A program made the translations under genes and the position numbers. Of a stretch of DNA of 12,123 bases, positions 1 through 8,245 are shown one piece after another. This DNA is from Candidatus Cloacimonadota bacterium (GTDB taxonomy: Bacteria; Cloacimonadota; Cloacimonadia; Cloacimonadales; JAOZMQ01). Position 1 is the stretch's first letter, and every line of letters begins with the position of its first letter. Where the stretch lies: the NCBI GenBank assembly GCA_029934195.1, contig JAOZMQ010000027.1:1-12123 (forward strand), read 5' to 3'. The notes under the pieces were generated by a model. The model did no database searches. It had not been told where the DNA came from and worked only from the letters and a program-made list of their open reading frames with translations.

Positions 1-182
1 AGTCCCTGCAAAAACTGAGTTTTTGAGCTATCACGAGGAATAAAACGAGTACGTTTTTCCGGTCTTTTTTGAACTTTTCCTTTCCCGAAAACTGGGGTCA
101 TTCTTAAATCTATGAGGTCAGTTGTTCTGAAATTGTCCTCTTTCTTAGTTTTTCTTCCAATACCGAGAAAATCTTTTTTCAC
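1..182 (-). CDS. Possible 5' part of a divergent hypothetical gene, cut by the window edge
   Basis: Read on the minus strand from a GTG at 182-180, the frame stays open for 60 codons to the left edge of the window. The conceptual protein begins VKKDFLGIGRKTKKEDNF and is rich in Lys and Arg, with no hydrophobic segment. The frame is also open a little upstream of the GTG, to a stop near 227, but I see no ATG there. The next in-frame ATG is codon 28. No convincing ribosome binding site precedes the GTG; only a weak AAAGAA lies nearby. I do not recognise the family. An open frame this long is uncommon by chance at this base composition, and the strand is purine-rich like the real genes here. It could still be a gene remnant beside the repeat block, or a chance frame. 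Confidence 0.35.
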   Translation of the reverse strand, partial: MKKDFLGIGRKTKKEDNFRTTDLIDLRMTPVFGKGKVQKRPEKRTRFIPRDSSKTQFLQG

Positions 183-221
183 AACTATTTCTTTTTTAAA
201 AAATGAAGGATTATTTCCTAT

Positions 222-525
222 GTTTTAACCTATCTACTTAAAATGTTTTGCCCTCGCTTCACATTCATTTTCATTCATTGCGAAGCAAGTTCAAAAAGAC
301 CGAAGAACAATAAAAGTCCTTCAGACTAAAATTAATCTGCAGGATTTTCATTGTTTTAGAGATAGGTTTTAACCTATCTACTTAAAATGTTTTGCCCTCG
401 CTTCACATTCATTTTCATTCATTGCGAAGCAAGTTCAAAAAGACCGAAGAACAATAAAAGTCCTTCAGACTAAAATTAATCTGCAGGATTTTCAATGTTT
501 CATAGATAGGTTAACTTATCTACTT
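222..525. repeat. 144-bp tandem duplication with a partial third unit
   Basis: Positions 222-365 and 366-509 are adjacent head-to-tail copies with a period of 144 bp. The first 129 bases (222-350 and 366-494) are identical, and I count 141 of 144 matches overall. A third copy starts at 510 and decays after about 16 bases, by 525. Each unit contains an imperfect hairpin near its 3' end, with AAAA(g)TCCT(t)CAGA pairing to TCTG(c)AGGATTTT. The unit junction forms the GATAGGTT..AACCTATC palindrome. There are no spacers between copies, so this is not a CRISPR array. The near-identity implies a recent duplication. Each unit also encodes a 28-codon frame, which I do not consider a gene. Confidence 0.95.
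361..378. repeat. 18-bp palindrome GATAGGTT-TT-AACCTATC
   Basis: This is an inverted repeat with 8-base arms and a 2-base centre, lying at the junction of the two tandem units. A degenerate version, GATAGGTTAACTTATC, lies at 505-520. A third version with the same arms and centre AT lies at 7621-7638, downstream of sprA. In RNA it would form a short hairpin. No T-tract follows it on either strand, so it does not look like a classical intrinsic terminator. Confidence 0.9.
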
Positions 526-656
526 CTCTATCTCTTTTTCTGACAATTACTATTACGGACTCGCAGAAAGTCTGTCATCAATAGCCATTTAACATAAATC
601 ACTAAGAAATAAGAAACTTCACTTGACTGAAAAAACAAGTTAAAAACTCTGAATCT
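526..656 (+). other. Leader region of coaX without a clear promoter or RBS
   Basis: This is the stretch between the repeat block and the coaX start. It can form a small structure in which TGACA (541-545) pairs with TGTCA (573-577) around an inner GACT/AGTC stem. A TTGACT at 623-628 resembles a -35 box, but no fitting -10 box lies 16-18 bases further on and it is very close to the start codon. I see no purine-rich ribosome binding site directly before the ATG at 657. The real promoter must lie here or in the repeat block, but I cannot place it. Confidence 0.4.
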
Positions 657-1436
657 ATGAAGAAAATCAATTTAGTTATAGATATAGGAAATACTCATAT
701 AGTAGTTGGAATTTATACAGAAGGAAATCTTTTCCATTCATGGAGATTGAGGACAGATAAAGAAAGTACAGAAGATGAATATTTTGCAATCCTGAGAATC
801 TTATTCAGTGAAGAGAAAATTTCATTTAATGATTTTAATATTTGTGCATTAGCATCAGTTGTGCCTGCATTAACGCAAGTTTTCGCTCATTTGATAGTGA
901 AATATTTTGATTGTAAAATAGAGATAATCACAGGGAATTCAAATTTGGGATTAACATTTCCAATGGCAAATCCAAATTATATCGGTGCAGATTTAATTGT
1001 AAATGCTTTTGCAGCTTGGAAAAAATATAAAACCAATTGTCTTATTTGTGATTTTGGTACAGCAACAACAATTCAATTAGTTGGAGCTGATGGCTATTTT
1101 TATGGAGTCAGTATTTCTCCTGGAGTTAGAACTTCAGCAAATAGTTTATTCAATATTGCTTCTTTACTTTCCAATATTGGCTTACAAACACCGGATAAAA
1201 TTTTAGGAACTAATACCAAAAGTGCGTTACAATCAGGTATTGTTTTAGGAAATGCGTTCATGGTTGATGGTATTATAAAAAAAATCAGACAAGACTATAA
1301 ACATCTCGAAGACATAAAAACAATTGCTACAGGTGGAATTGCAAAATTAATCTGTGAAAGCACAAAAGAAATTGAAATTGTAGATAAAACATTAACTCTT
1401 GATGGATTACAACTAATCTGTGAAAGGCTAAAATAA
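657..1436 (+). CDS. coaX: Type III pantothenate kinase (CoaX)
   Basis: CoaX phosphorylates pantothenate with ATP to 4'-phosphopantothenate, the first committed step of coenzyme A synthesis, in the cytoplasm. It belongs to the ASKHA fold. The 259 residues match the usual length of about 255-260. The N-terminal phosphate-binding motif DIGNT is at residues 9-13. The family GAD motif is at 110-112. The second nucleotide-site motif DFGTATT is at 132-138, followed by SPGVRTS at 154-160. The C-terminal TGG is at 225-227, followed by a typical TLDGL ending near 247-251. The family usually reads GADR, but here residue 113 is Leu, which is unusual; the catalytic Asp of the motif is kept. The start at 657 gives the normal N-terminus immediately before the DIGNT strand. 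The stop lies three bases before the sprA start, so the two genes are probably co-transcribed. Confidence 0.95.
   Translation: MKKINLVIDIGNTHIVVGIYTEGNLFHSWRLRTDKESTEDEYFAILRILFSEEKISFNDFNICALASVVPALTQVFAHLIVKYFDCKIEIITGNSNLGLTFPMANPNYIGADLIVNAFAAWKKYKTNCLICDFGTATTIQLVGADGYFYGVSISPGVRTSANSLFNIASLLSNIGLQTPDKILGTNTKSALQSGIVLGNAFMVDGIIKKIRQDYKHLEDIKTIATGGIAKLICESTKEIEIVDKTLTLDGLQLICERLK
1424..1428 (+). promoter_or_regulatory. Probable ribosome binding site of sprA inside coaX
   Basis: AAAGG lies within the last codons of coaX, 11 bases before the sprA ATG at 1440. With the three-base intergenic gap, it suggests translation of sprA by ribosomes finishing coaX or re-initiating. The match is partial. 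Confidence 0.4.
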
Positions 1437-1439
1437 TAT

Positions 1440-4400
1440 ATGGAAAAGAAGTTTCTACTGCTTGTTTTTGCACTTACAATTTTGTTGTGTAATGCAGAAA
1501 TAATTGATCACAACTATTATCTGAACACTTATTACCCGATTATAAATAATAAAATTGATGTTCTTAAACAACCGAAAGGATATAGTTTTAAAGGACGTAA
1601 TCTTCCTTTTTTTAATTCTAATAAAATTACTATAAATGAAGAAATTGATTTTGAAAATGAAATTGTAATCATTAAAGCAAAATATGGGCAAATTAATCTT
1701 TCTATTGAAACCATTATTCCGTTTGATAATTATATAAATAATATCTTCAAAAAAGTTTTCTATGAAAAGTTGTATTCTGTTACAAAAGAATTTCTTACAA
1801 ACAAAGAAAGATCTTCCGGTGAAGGATTTTTCTCAAAAGAATATACAATTCCATTACCCAAAATGGCTCTTCCTAAATCCGTAAGAAAATTTATGGGGAA
1901 TAAAGCAGCGAGAATTAGAATTGATGGCTCTCAAAAACTAACAATCTCGGGGATCTCATCTGTTTTCCCACATCAAGAAGTTAGTGAAGGAAAAAGTAAT
2001 TCCAGTTTTAGTCCCGAAATGTTGCAGGAATTAAATCTCACTCTCAACGGAACTATCGGAGACAGAATTCATGTTGTTGTTGTGCATCATTCTGGAACAG
2101 AAACATCCGGTTTAGATGATCCCAACAATATTATTATTTCTTATGAAGGTAAAGAAGATGAAATTATTCAAACTATCGAAGGAGGTAACACTTCTTTAAG
2201 TGTTAGTGGCACAAAATCAAAAACAGTTTCTCTTGCTTCTTCGAGTGGCTTGTTTGGAGTGAAAACAGATTTGAAATTTGGGGATTTAGAAGTTACTGCT
2301 CTTATTGGTAAAGAAGAATCTCAGAGAAATAAAATTTCAATTAATCAGGGTGGTGAGACTGATTCTACCGATGTAAATGCAAGAAATTATAAAAAATTGC
2401 AGTATTTCACAATTGAAGATCCACGACAATTATTTGTTCTTGATACAGCCGTGCAAGATAGTTCTATGAAAATTTCTACGGATGCAAATGGTGCATGGTT
2501 TGTAAATAATTCTCTTCTACCAATAGGAAATGTGATTGTCTTCCTTGATGATGGAATTGATACCAATAATAGTACTTCTATTATTGGATTTGAAGAAGGT
2601 GATAATTCTAAACAATTTGATTTTGACAGATTAACAGAAACAGATGACTATTTAATTGATCTTGATTTGGGTATAATTAGTTTTATCTCACAAATTTCCG
2701 ATAATTCCACTGTTGGAATAATTTATCAAACTGCAACACAAAATTTTGGAAGTGAATCTCAAAATTCTTTAGAAGTTAAAATTATTAAGAGAAAACAATC
2801 CAATCCGCAACACGATACATGGTTTTATGAATTAAGAAATATTTATTCAATGGGCGGAACAAATTATGAGGAAGAAAGTTTCAAAATTGAAGTTTATCGT
2901 AACAATAATAACACTCAAGAAACTTTTGATGATAACGGAATAATCTATAACGATTATCTTGGATTTTCTGATGATACTGCAAACGATAATGCAGTTGATC
3001 GTCAAAAAGGGATAATTATTTTTCCATATTTACAACCTTTTTATGAATTAGATGTACGATCAATATATGAAAATAGTGGTGCGAGTGCTGATGAACAACA
3101 GATATATATTAAAATTATCGGTAAAGGCGGTGGGGATTCCATTAATCTAAAAAGTATGAATATTCTGCGTGGAAGTGTGCATGTAAAAACTGTCGATGGA
3201 GATAAATTGGAAGAAGGAGTCGATTATTCAGTTGATTATGATTTTGGAAACATCAATCTAATTTCCTTCAAAGCAAAAAACAGTAAACTTGAAATTGATT
3301 TTGAAAATATCCCACTTTTTGCAATTGAATCGAAGACGATGATGGCGGTTCGTGCTGATATGAGTTTCAATGATTATACTCGAGTTGGTGGAACATTTAT
3401 TTATCATTCGGAAACTGTTGCAGACCAAAGACCAAAAATCGGAAGTGAAAATAAAATTCAAATTCTTGGTGAAATGGATGGAGAAATTAAATTCAATCCT
3501 CCTTTCATGACTAAAATGATTGATTTTTTACCTTTTATTGAAACAGATAGAGAATCAGAATTATCAATTTCCGGTGAAATAGCAATGAATGTTCCCAAAA
3601 TTTTTGGAGATCCGGACAAGAAAGATGATCCGGAAGCGTATTTCGATGATATGGAAGCAGTTGTAAATTCAAATAATCTTGGAATTAGTCGGCCAACATG
3701 GTTTCATTCCAGTAAACCGGCAGATATAGATTTTTCTAAAGCAGATATTTTCTGGTACAATCCGACAGATAAAAAAGCCAATCAAGTTTATGATTCTGAT
3801 CAATTAACAGATGATGAAAAAGATGATAATGTTCAAATTCTTCGTTGCGAAATTGAACAACCGGATATTCAAAATGGATCTCCTTCTTGGTCTGGTATGA
3901 TGAAATTTATTGGAACAAATGTTGATTTAAGTAATAAAACTTACATTGAAATTATGTTAAAAGCAGATAATCCTATAAATGTTCATATTGATTTGGGTTC
4001 TATTAGCGAGGACTCCTATCTTGGTCCGTGTCGATATTGGGATAAATCTTTAAATCAATTGAGTGAAATAACTAATGGTGAAGGAATCTTAAATAGAGAA
4101 GATGGATTAATTGATGGGTTTAGAGATGGATTTTTTACAATTGATGAAGATATTGGAATTGATGGATTAACAAATCAGGAAGAGTATAATATTGGAATCT
4201 CAGAATTACCGGGAAAACAAAACCGTATTGACCATGATGACTGGTTTGATAAAACTAATGATGATTATTCAGGTTACATTAATACTCAAGGGAATAATCG
4301 TTTGGATTCGGAAGATCTTGATGGTGATGGAGAATTGAGAACAGCAGATAACTATTTTAGATATACTTTTCACACAAATAATAATGCGTATTTAGAATCA

Positions 4401-7400
4401 ATGAATTCTAATGGCTACCGAACATATAGAATTCCAATGCAAGATTTTGTAGGAATAAAAAATTTCACAAGTGGAGCTGATGCAGAACTGGATGAAATAA
4501 GCTTTGCACGGCTTTGGTTTCAAACTTCTGATCTTGATGAAAAAAATCAAATAGAAATTGTAAAATTTGAAATTGTAGGAAATAAGTGGGAAGCTTATAA
4601 AATTAAGGACGATTACGAAGATCTTGTTGATTTATCTTTCAGTACTGATGAATTTCTAAGTATTGGAGTTATTGATAATCAAAATTTTGACCACTATAAA
4701 TCGCCTAAAGGAACAACAGAAAAAAAAGATGGTAAAGAACTTTTAGAACAATCATTAACTGTTGAGTATTCAAATCTTAAACCAACTCATACCGGTTTAG
4801 CTCATCAGAAATTTTTCGATAAAGTGCAATTACTCGGTTACAAAAAACTTCGTTATTGGGTGTATCCGGAATTATTAGAAAACGATACTTATCTTGATTC
4901 TATTGATTTGGTCTTCCGGTGCGGATCTGATTCTACAAATTTCTATGAAGTTACAAAAAGGACAAAAGCTGCTTTTTGGTCGGAACAGATGGTAGAAGAA
5001 AATTGGCAGGAAATTGAAATAGATTTTTCAGATTTTACAGGTCTAAAAGCTACAAGCGAATATGAAAATATGCATTATGCTCAAAAAATAGATGGAATCT
5101 TTCGTTATTCTGTGTTAGGAAATCCCTCTTTAAATAATATTCGTGATATAGCTGTTGGTTTGAAAATACCAGGGAAAAATGGTAGTCCTTTTACAGGGAA
5201 AATTTATTTCAATGATATTAGAGTCGCTGAACCTTTTGTCGATATTGGCTACACTGCTCGAAGTAATTTGAATTTAAAATTTGCTGATTTTATTAAATTT
5301 AATTTCTCACTTGAGAAAACAACGCCTAATTTTTATGGAATCATTTCAAGGCAAAATCTTCAAAAGGGATTTTATAATGATTCGCAGATTTTTAAAATTT
5401 CTAATAATTATTATCTTGGAAAGTTCTTTCCAATTAGTTGGGGGATAACGATTCCTTTAGACCTCAATTATACTTTGTCTAAAAGTGAATCTATGTATAA
5501 ACTTAACTCTGATATTTTGGTAGAAGATATTTATTATGAAGATAAAGAAAAGGAAGCAGAAGAAAAAGGACGGCAAAAATCGGAGACAATTACCAAAACT
5601 GCTTCAATTGGATTTAAAATGTCAAAAACTCCTGAAAGTAAAATTTTGGAATATACGCTGAAAAATTTTACTTTCAATGGCTCTGTTACTTCAACTGAGA
5701 AAAAAAGTGCCTCTTCAATAGATACAACTTTGACTTATTCGGAGACTTTTAAGTACAATCTAAAACCAAGTGCTGACAAAATTGATATTCCTATTACAGA
5801 AAATTTTGCGTTTTACTATTTTCCAAAATCTTTTGATATTAGTGCAAATTTTAAAGCAACAGAACCAAATAGTTGGAAATGGCAAAGAATTATTGTTGAT
5901 AACGAAGAAGATACAGAAGGTTATGTTTTTCAGACTAATAGCCGTACCACACGAACGCTAAAAACTTCTACTAAAGTCAATTATGATTTATTTACCGGAT
6001 TGAAAACAAGTTATGATTTAAGTACAGACCACGATTTAATGCAAAAAAATTATTTCAAAAGTATAAATATTGGTTTGCAGGAAAAGAAAAATCAAAAAAT
6101 ATCTATTGATTATAATTTTAACGTTTTTGACAAATATTTTTCTCTAAATACTTCATCTTCTGCTTCTTATTCAGAAAACCAAAAAGAGGATAAAACTGCT
6201 TCTGTTGAAAATGAAGAAAAAAAATATTTAATTAACGGTAGTACTGATCGTCGATTTGACATCAGTTCAACCATAAAAAATAAAATATTTTTTACCTCAA
6301 TTTTTGAGTATTTTGAAACAAAAGCACAAAATAAGAATCAAAATAAAACTGAGAGCATCGAAGAAAATGAAAATGAATCAAAAACGGAAGATTCCTCTCA
6401 GAAAGAGAATTTAGCTTCTTCAGATTTATTGAACTCTGCAATTCCTGAAGAAACTATAAATTTGGAAACCGAGCATAAAGAAATTATTGAAAAAGAATTA
6501 TCAGACAAACCAGAGGAGAATCTCAAAATAGCAGAAGAAACCGGTCAAACTGAGGTAAAAACAGAAGAGCAAACAGAAGAGCAAACAGAAGTTCAACCTG
6601 TTGTAAAAAATAGAGTTAATCTTTTTGGTTCTTTTTGTAAATTACTCAGTAATTTTGATAATATTACTCTAAGTTATGGAAATAAATATACTCAGAAATT
6701 TGATAATCATTCTGAAAAACCAAATTTTGATTTCCAGATAGGAATTCCATACTCAATTAAAAATGAAGATTTGCAACAAAAAACAAACACAGATTCATAT
6801 AATATTAAATCTGGAATTAAATTATTCCAAAATTTGAATATTTCAGCAAAATATGCTTACGGATTTTCAAAGAATTATATTGGCTCAATACGAGAAACTT
6901 ATGACACTACTTTTCCGGACATCAGCAGTTCATATAGTAATTTCCATAGTTTTTTGGGACTTTCAAAATTTGTAAATAATTCTTCAATAACAAGTTCTTA
7001 TAGTCTAAAAACCTCAGAAAAATTTTCATTTGATAATGTTACAATTCCGGACTCACGAGTAGAAACTCTTTTGCAAAAGAATATAAATTCAAGCTCTGAA
7101 ATTATTAGTTTGACTCCAGCTTCTGTTAATTTCAGCCTAATACATAACCTCAGTATAGATGCTTCTTATTCAATTCAAATCAATGAAAATAAGAACTACA
7201 CTTTGGGGACTGAATCTAATTGTACAAAAGGAACGTCTAATACCTTACGAACAAATCTTGGACATAAAATGACTGCGAAAAAGGGGATAAAATTTCCTTT
7301 TATTAGAAAAAAATTATATCTTAATAATGAGTTTACAACAAATATTTCTTTTACACATAAAACCGATTATAAAGAAATTATCAGAAAAGATGAAGATCCC

Positions 7401-7574
7401 CGTGTTGATCAAGATATAACATCAAATACTTTTACGCTAAGTGGTTCTTACAAATTCCATAAAAATATTACCGGTGGCTCTTCTTTTACTTACGAAGCCA
7501 AAGATGATAAAAAGAATGTTCAGACTACCTTTGTTAAAAATAGCATGGAAATATGGGTACTGATTAAATTCTAA
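1440..7574 (+). CDS. sprA: SprA-type T9SS outer-membrane translocon protein
   Basis: SprA is the very large beta-barrel that forms the export pore of the type IX secretion system in the outer membrane. The protein has 2044 residues, against about 2400 in Flavobacterium johnsoniae. A signal peptide is clear: Lys at 3-4, a hydrophobic stretch at 5-16, and likely cleavage after CNA at 17-19. Family-like segments appear in order. The first is a repeat domain near 195-330 with GTIGDRI and IIQTIEGGNTSL (about 242-253). Next come AYFDDMEAV near 733-741 and an Asp-rich segment, EDLDGDGEL, near 958-966. KLRYWVYPEL follows near 1136. A C-terminal half of alternating beta-strand pattern runs from about 1270. 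The chain ends in a strand with terminal Phe (WVLIKF), typical of outer-membrane barrels. An acidic insert lies near 1630-1722. The gene is intact despite being half the window. No other T9SS gene is nearby. Identification rests on recalled family motifs, size and architecture. Confidence 0.85.
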   Translation: MEKKFLLLVFALTILLCNAEIIDHNYYLNTYYPIINNKIDVLKQPKGYSFKGRNLPFFNSNKITINEEIDFENEIVIIKAKYGQINLSIETIIPFDNYINNIFKKVFYEKLYSVTKEFLTNKERSSGEGFFSKEYTIPLPKMALPKSVRKFMGNKAARIRIDGSQKLTISGISSVFPHQEVSEGKSNSSFSPEMLQELNLTLNGTIGDRIHVVVVHHSGTETSGLDDPNNIIISYEGKEDEIIQTIEGGNTSLSVSGTKSKTVSLASSSGLFGVKTDLKFGDLEVTALIGKEESQRNKISINQGGETDSTDVNARNYKKLQYFTIEDPRQLFVLDTAVQDSSMKISTDANGAWFVNNSLLPIGNVIVFLDDGIDTNNSTSIIGFEEGDNSKQFDFDRLTETDDYLIDLDLGIISFISQISDNSTVGIIYQTATQNFGSESQNSLEVKIIKRKQSNPQHDTWFYELRNIYSMGGTNYEEESFKIEVYRNNNNTQETFDDNGIIYNDYLGFSDDTANDNAVDRQKGIIIFPYLQPFYELDVRSIYENSGASADEQQIYIKIIGKGGGDSINLKSMNILRGSVHVKTVDGDKLEEGVDYSVDYDFGNINLISFKAKNSKLEIDFENIPLFAIESKTMMAVRADMSFNDYTRVGGTFIYHSETVADQRPKIGSENKIQILGEMDGEIKFNPPFMTKMIDFLPFIETDRESELSISGEIAMNVPKIFGDPDKKDDPEAYFDDMEAVVNSNNLGISRPTWFHSSKPADIDFSKADIFWYNPTDKKANQVYDSDQLTDDEKDDNVQILRCEIEQPDIQNGSPSWSGMMKFIGTNVDLSNKTYIEIMLKADNPINVHIDLGSISEDSYLGPCRYWDKSLNQLSEITNGEGILNREDGLIDGFRDGFFTIDEDIGIDGLTNQEEYNIGISELPGKQNRIDHDDWFDKTNDDYSGYINTQGNNRLDSEDLDGDGELRTADNYFRYTFHTNNNAYLESMNSNGYRTYRIPMQDFVGIKNFTSGADAELDEISFARLWFQTSDLDEKNQIEIVKFEIVGNKWEAYKIKDDYEDLVDLSFSTDEFLSIGVIDNQNFDHYKSPKGTTEKKDGKELLEQSLTVEYSNLKPTHTGLAHQKFFDKVQLLGYKKLRYWVYPELLENDTYLDSIDLVFRCGSDSTNFYEVTKRTKAAFWSEQMVEENWQEIEIDFSDFTGLKATSEYENMHYAQKIDGIFRYSVLGNPSLNNIRDIAVGLKIPGKNGSPFTGKIYFNDIRVAEPFVDIGYTARSNLNLKFADFIKFNFSLEKTTPNFYGIISRQNLQKGFYNDSQIFKISNNYYLGKFFPISWGITIPLDLNYTLSKSESMYKLNSDILVEDIYYEDKEKEAEEKGRQKSETITKTASIGFKMSKTPESKILEYTLKNFTFNGSVTSTEKKSASSIDTTLTYSETFKYNLKPSADKIDIPITENFAFYYFPKSFDISANFKATEPNSWKWQRIIVDNEEDTEGYVFQTNSRTTRTLKTSTKVNYDLFTGLKTSYDLSTDHDLMQKNYFKSINIGLQEKKNQKISIDYNFNVFDKYFSLNTSSSASYSENQKEDKTASVENEEKKYLINGSTDRRFDISSTIKNKIFFTSIFEYFETKAQNKNQNKTESIEENENESKTEDSSQKENLASSDLLNSAIPEETINLETEHKEIIEKELSDKPEENLKIAEETGQTEVKTEEQTEEQTEVQPVVKNRVNLFGSFCKLLSNFDNITLSYGNKYTQKFDNHSEKPNFDFQIGIPYSIKNEDLQQKTNTDSYNIKSGIKLFQNLNISAKYAYGFSKNYIGSIRETYDTTFPDISSSYSNFHSFLGLSKFVNNSSITSSYSLKTSEKFSFDNVTIPDSRVETLLQKNINSSSEIISLTPASVNFSLIHNLSIDASYSIQINENKNYTLGTESNCTKGTSNTLRTNLGHKMTAKKGIKFPFIRKKLYLNNEFTTNISFTHKTDYKEIIRKDEDPRVDQDITSNTFTLSGSYKFHKNITGGSSFTYEAKDDKKNVQTTFVKNSMEIWVLIKF
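6328..6606 (+). other. Acidic low-complexity insert within SprA, with a 12-bp tandem repeat
   Basis: Residues about 1630-1722 are dominated by Glu, Lys, Asn, Ser and Thr, with almost no aromatics. This breaks the beta-strand pattern on both sides. Near its end the DNA unit ACAGAAGAGCAA occurs twice in tandem (6561-6572 and 6573-6584), plus a half unit, giving the peptide EEQTEEQTEVQP. It is most likely a disordered extracellular or periplasmic loop between barrel strands. Its side of the membrane cannot be decided from sequence alone. Confidence 0.75.
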
Positions 7575-7581
7575 TTAGAGC

Positions 7582-7600
7582 TTGAACAAAAAAGGACTTT
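7582..7600 (+). repeat. Solo end of the GAACGGAAAAGGAC repeat family, just after sprA
   Basis: TTGAAC-AA-AAAAGGACTTT differs at two of 19 bases from the left end of the element overlapping the ligA stop (11975-11993). It starts seven bases after the sprA stop codon. The matching inverted end could be at 8246-8263, which would enclose the ATPase pseudogene, but the pairing is unproven. Confidence 0.6.
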
Positions 7601-7620
7601 GAACGCTGATTTCTTCTTCC

Positions 7621-7668
7621 GATAGGTTATAACCTATCTCTAATACATTGAAAATCCTTCGGATTAAT
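7621..7668 (-). repeat. Inverted copy of the upstream palindromic repeat
   Basis: This segment matches the reverse complement of 331-378 at 43 of 48 bases by hand alignment. It begins with the palindrome GATAGGTTATAACCTATC (7621-7638) and continues through an AATCC-TTC-GGATT hairpin (starting near 7654). Similarity fades further on, although scattered words such as GACCGAAAGAC recall the upstream unit. Together with the upstream block it places inverted copies on both sides of coaX-sprA. No T-tract follows the hairpins, so a terminator role is only possible, not shown. Confidence 0.85.
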
Positions 7669-7745
7669 TTAGACAGTTTGACCGAAAGACTTCATCTTTT
7701 GTTGTGATTTACGGAAGACGAACAGCATAAATTAAACTCTAATAA

Positions 7746-8127
7746 ATAGACTTTTCTCATTATAGTGAATTTTATAAAGAGCTAAATAATATTGAGTTAA
7801 TTGAACATTTTAGTATTACTGGTGGAATCCCAAAATATATTGAATTTCCGTTTGTAATTGAAAAATGTGGAAGAAGGTGGGATAAAGATTGTGAAATTGA
7901 TGTTGTTACGATTGGTGTTGATAATATTATTTTTGGAGAATGCAAATGGTCTGATAAACACGTAGAGATTAGTGTTTTAAAAGAGTTACAAGCAAAAGTG
8001 TCGAATGGGGATTAAAAAAGAGAAAGAAGTCTTTTGTTCTATTTTCTAAATCTGGATTCAGTAGCGAAATAATCCAATATGAAAAGGAAATGAAGATTTG
8101 TATTTAATTGATGTAGAGAAATTTTAG
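7746..8127 (+). pseudogene. Remnant of a DUF234-family AAA ATPase
   Basis: Three consecutive frames join into one recognisable protein. Frame one (7746 to the stop at 8013-8015) reads DFSHYSEFYKEL, then IEHFSITGGIPKYIE, then FPFVIEKCGRRWDKDCEIDVV and IIFGECKWS. The frame then shifts near 8000 to VEWGLKKRKKSFVLFSKSG, and shifts again near 8095 to DLYLIDVEKF, ending at TAG 8125-8127. These are the mid region and C-terminal part of the archaeal-type ATPases fused to DUF234. The C-terminal part includes the PD-(D/E)XK nuclease-like residues EID and ECK. The N-terminal P-loop half is absent. Roughly a hundred or more residues are missing between PKYIE and FPFVIEK, where intact relatives carry a winged-helix region. 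With two frameshifts and two large losses the gene is dead. Its flanks are repeat sequences, consistent with decay in a rearranged zone. Confidence 0.85.
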
Positions 8128-8245
8128 AATTGTATCTAATGTGCTATCTCCGCTATTTGCTGGATATTACACATCCAAAAGGAAGCAATATTTTGTAGCT
8201 CTGCACTTTAGCATTAAGCAAAAATAAAAAGAAAATTTAGAAAGG
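8128..8245. other. Intergenic remnant with no recognised gene
   Basis: This is AT-rich sequence between the pseudogene and the repeat elements. It holds a few short self-complementary words, such as GGAT..ATCC near 8160-8175 and TTTTG..CAAAA around 8192-8225, but no open frame of note, RNA gene or promoter that I can support. Confidence 0.5.

Noticed and set aside
58..80. CGGTCTTTTTTGAACTT resembling the reverse complement of part of the 144-bp unit
   Set aside because: The match is only about 17 bases, AT-rich, and lies inside the possible minus-strand reading frame; chance similarity is likely.
243..473. Two identical 28-codon frames (243-329 and 387-473) starting MFCPRF
   Set aside because: They are identical only because the DNA is duplicated; no ribosome binding site precedes either and the product resembles no known peptide.
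222..509. Direct repeats that might be a CRISPR array
   Set aside because: The two copies are contiguous with a 144-bp period and have no variable spacers; no cas gene is present.
623..651. TTGACT as the -35 box of a coaX promoter
   Set aside because: No -10-like hexamer lies at the right spacing, and the start point would fall almost on the start codon.
7621..7638. Palindrome as an intrinsic terminator of sprA
   Set aside because: No T-tract follows on either strand, and the same palindrome lies upstream of coaX where no gene end is evident.
7850..7862. AATTTCCGTTT within the pseudogene as a further repeat end at the deletion point
   Set aside because: These bases encode FPFVIEK, which is normal sequence for the family, so the likeness to the repeat end is probably chance.
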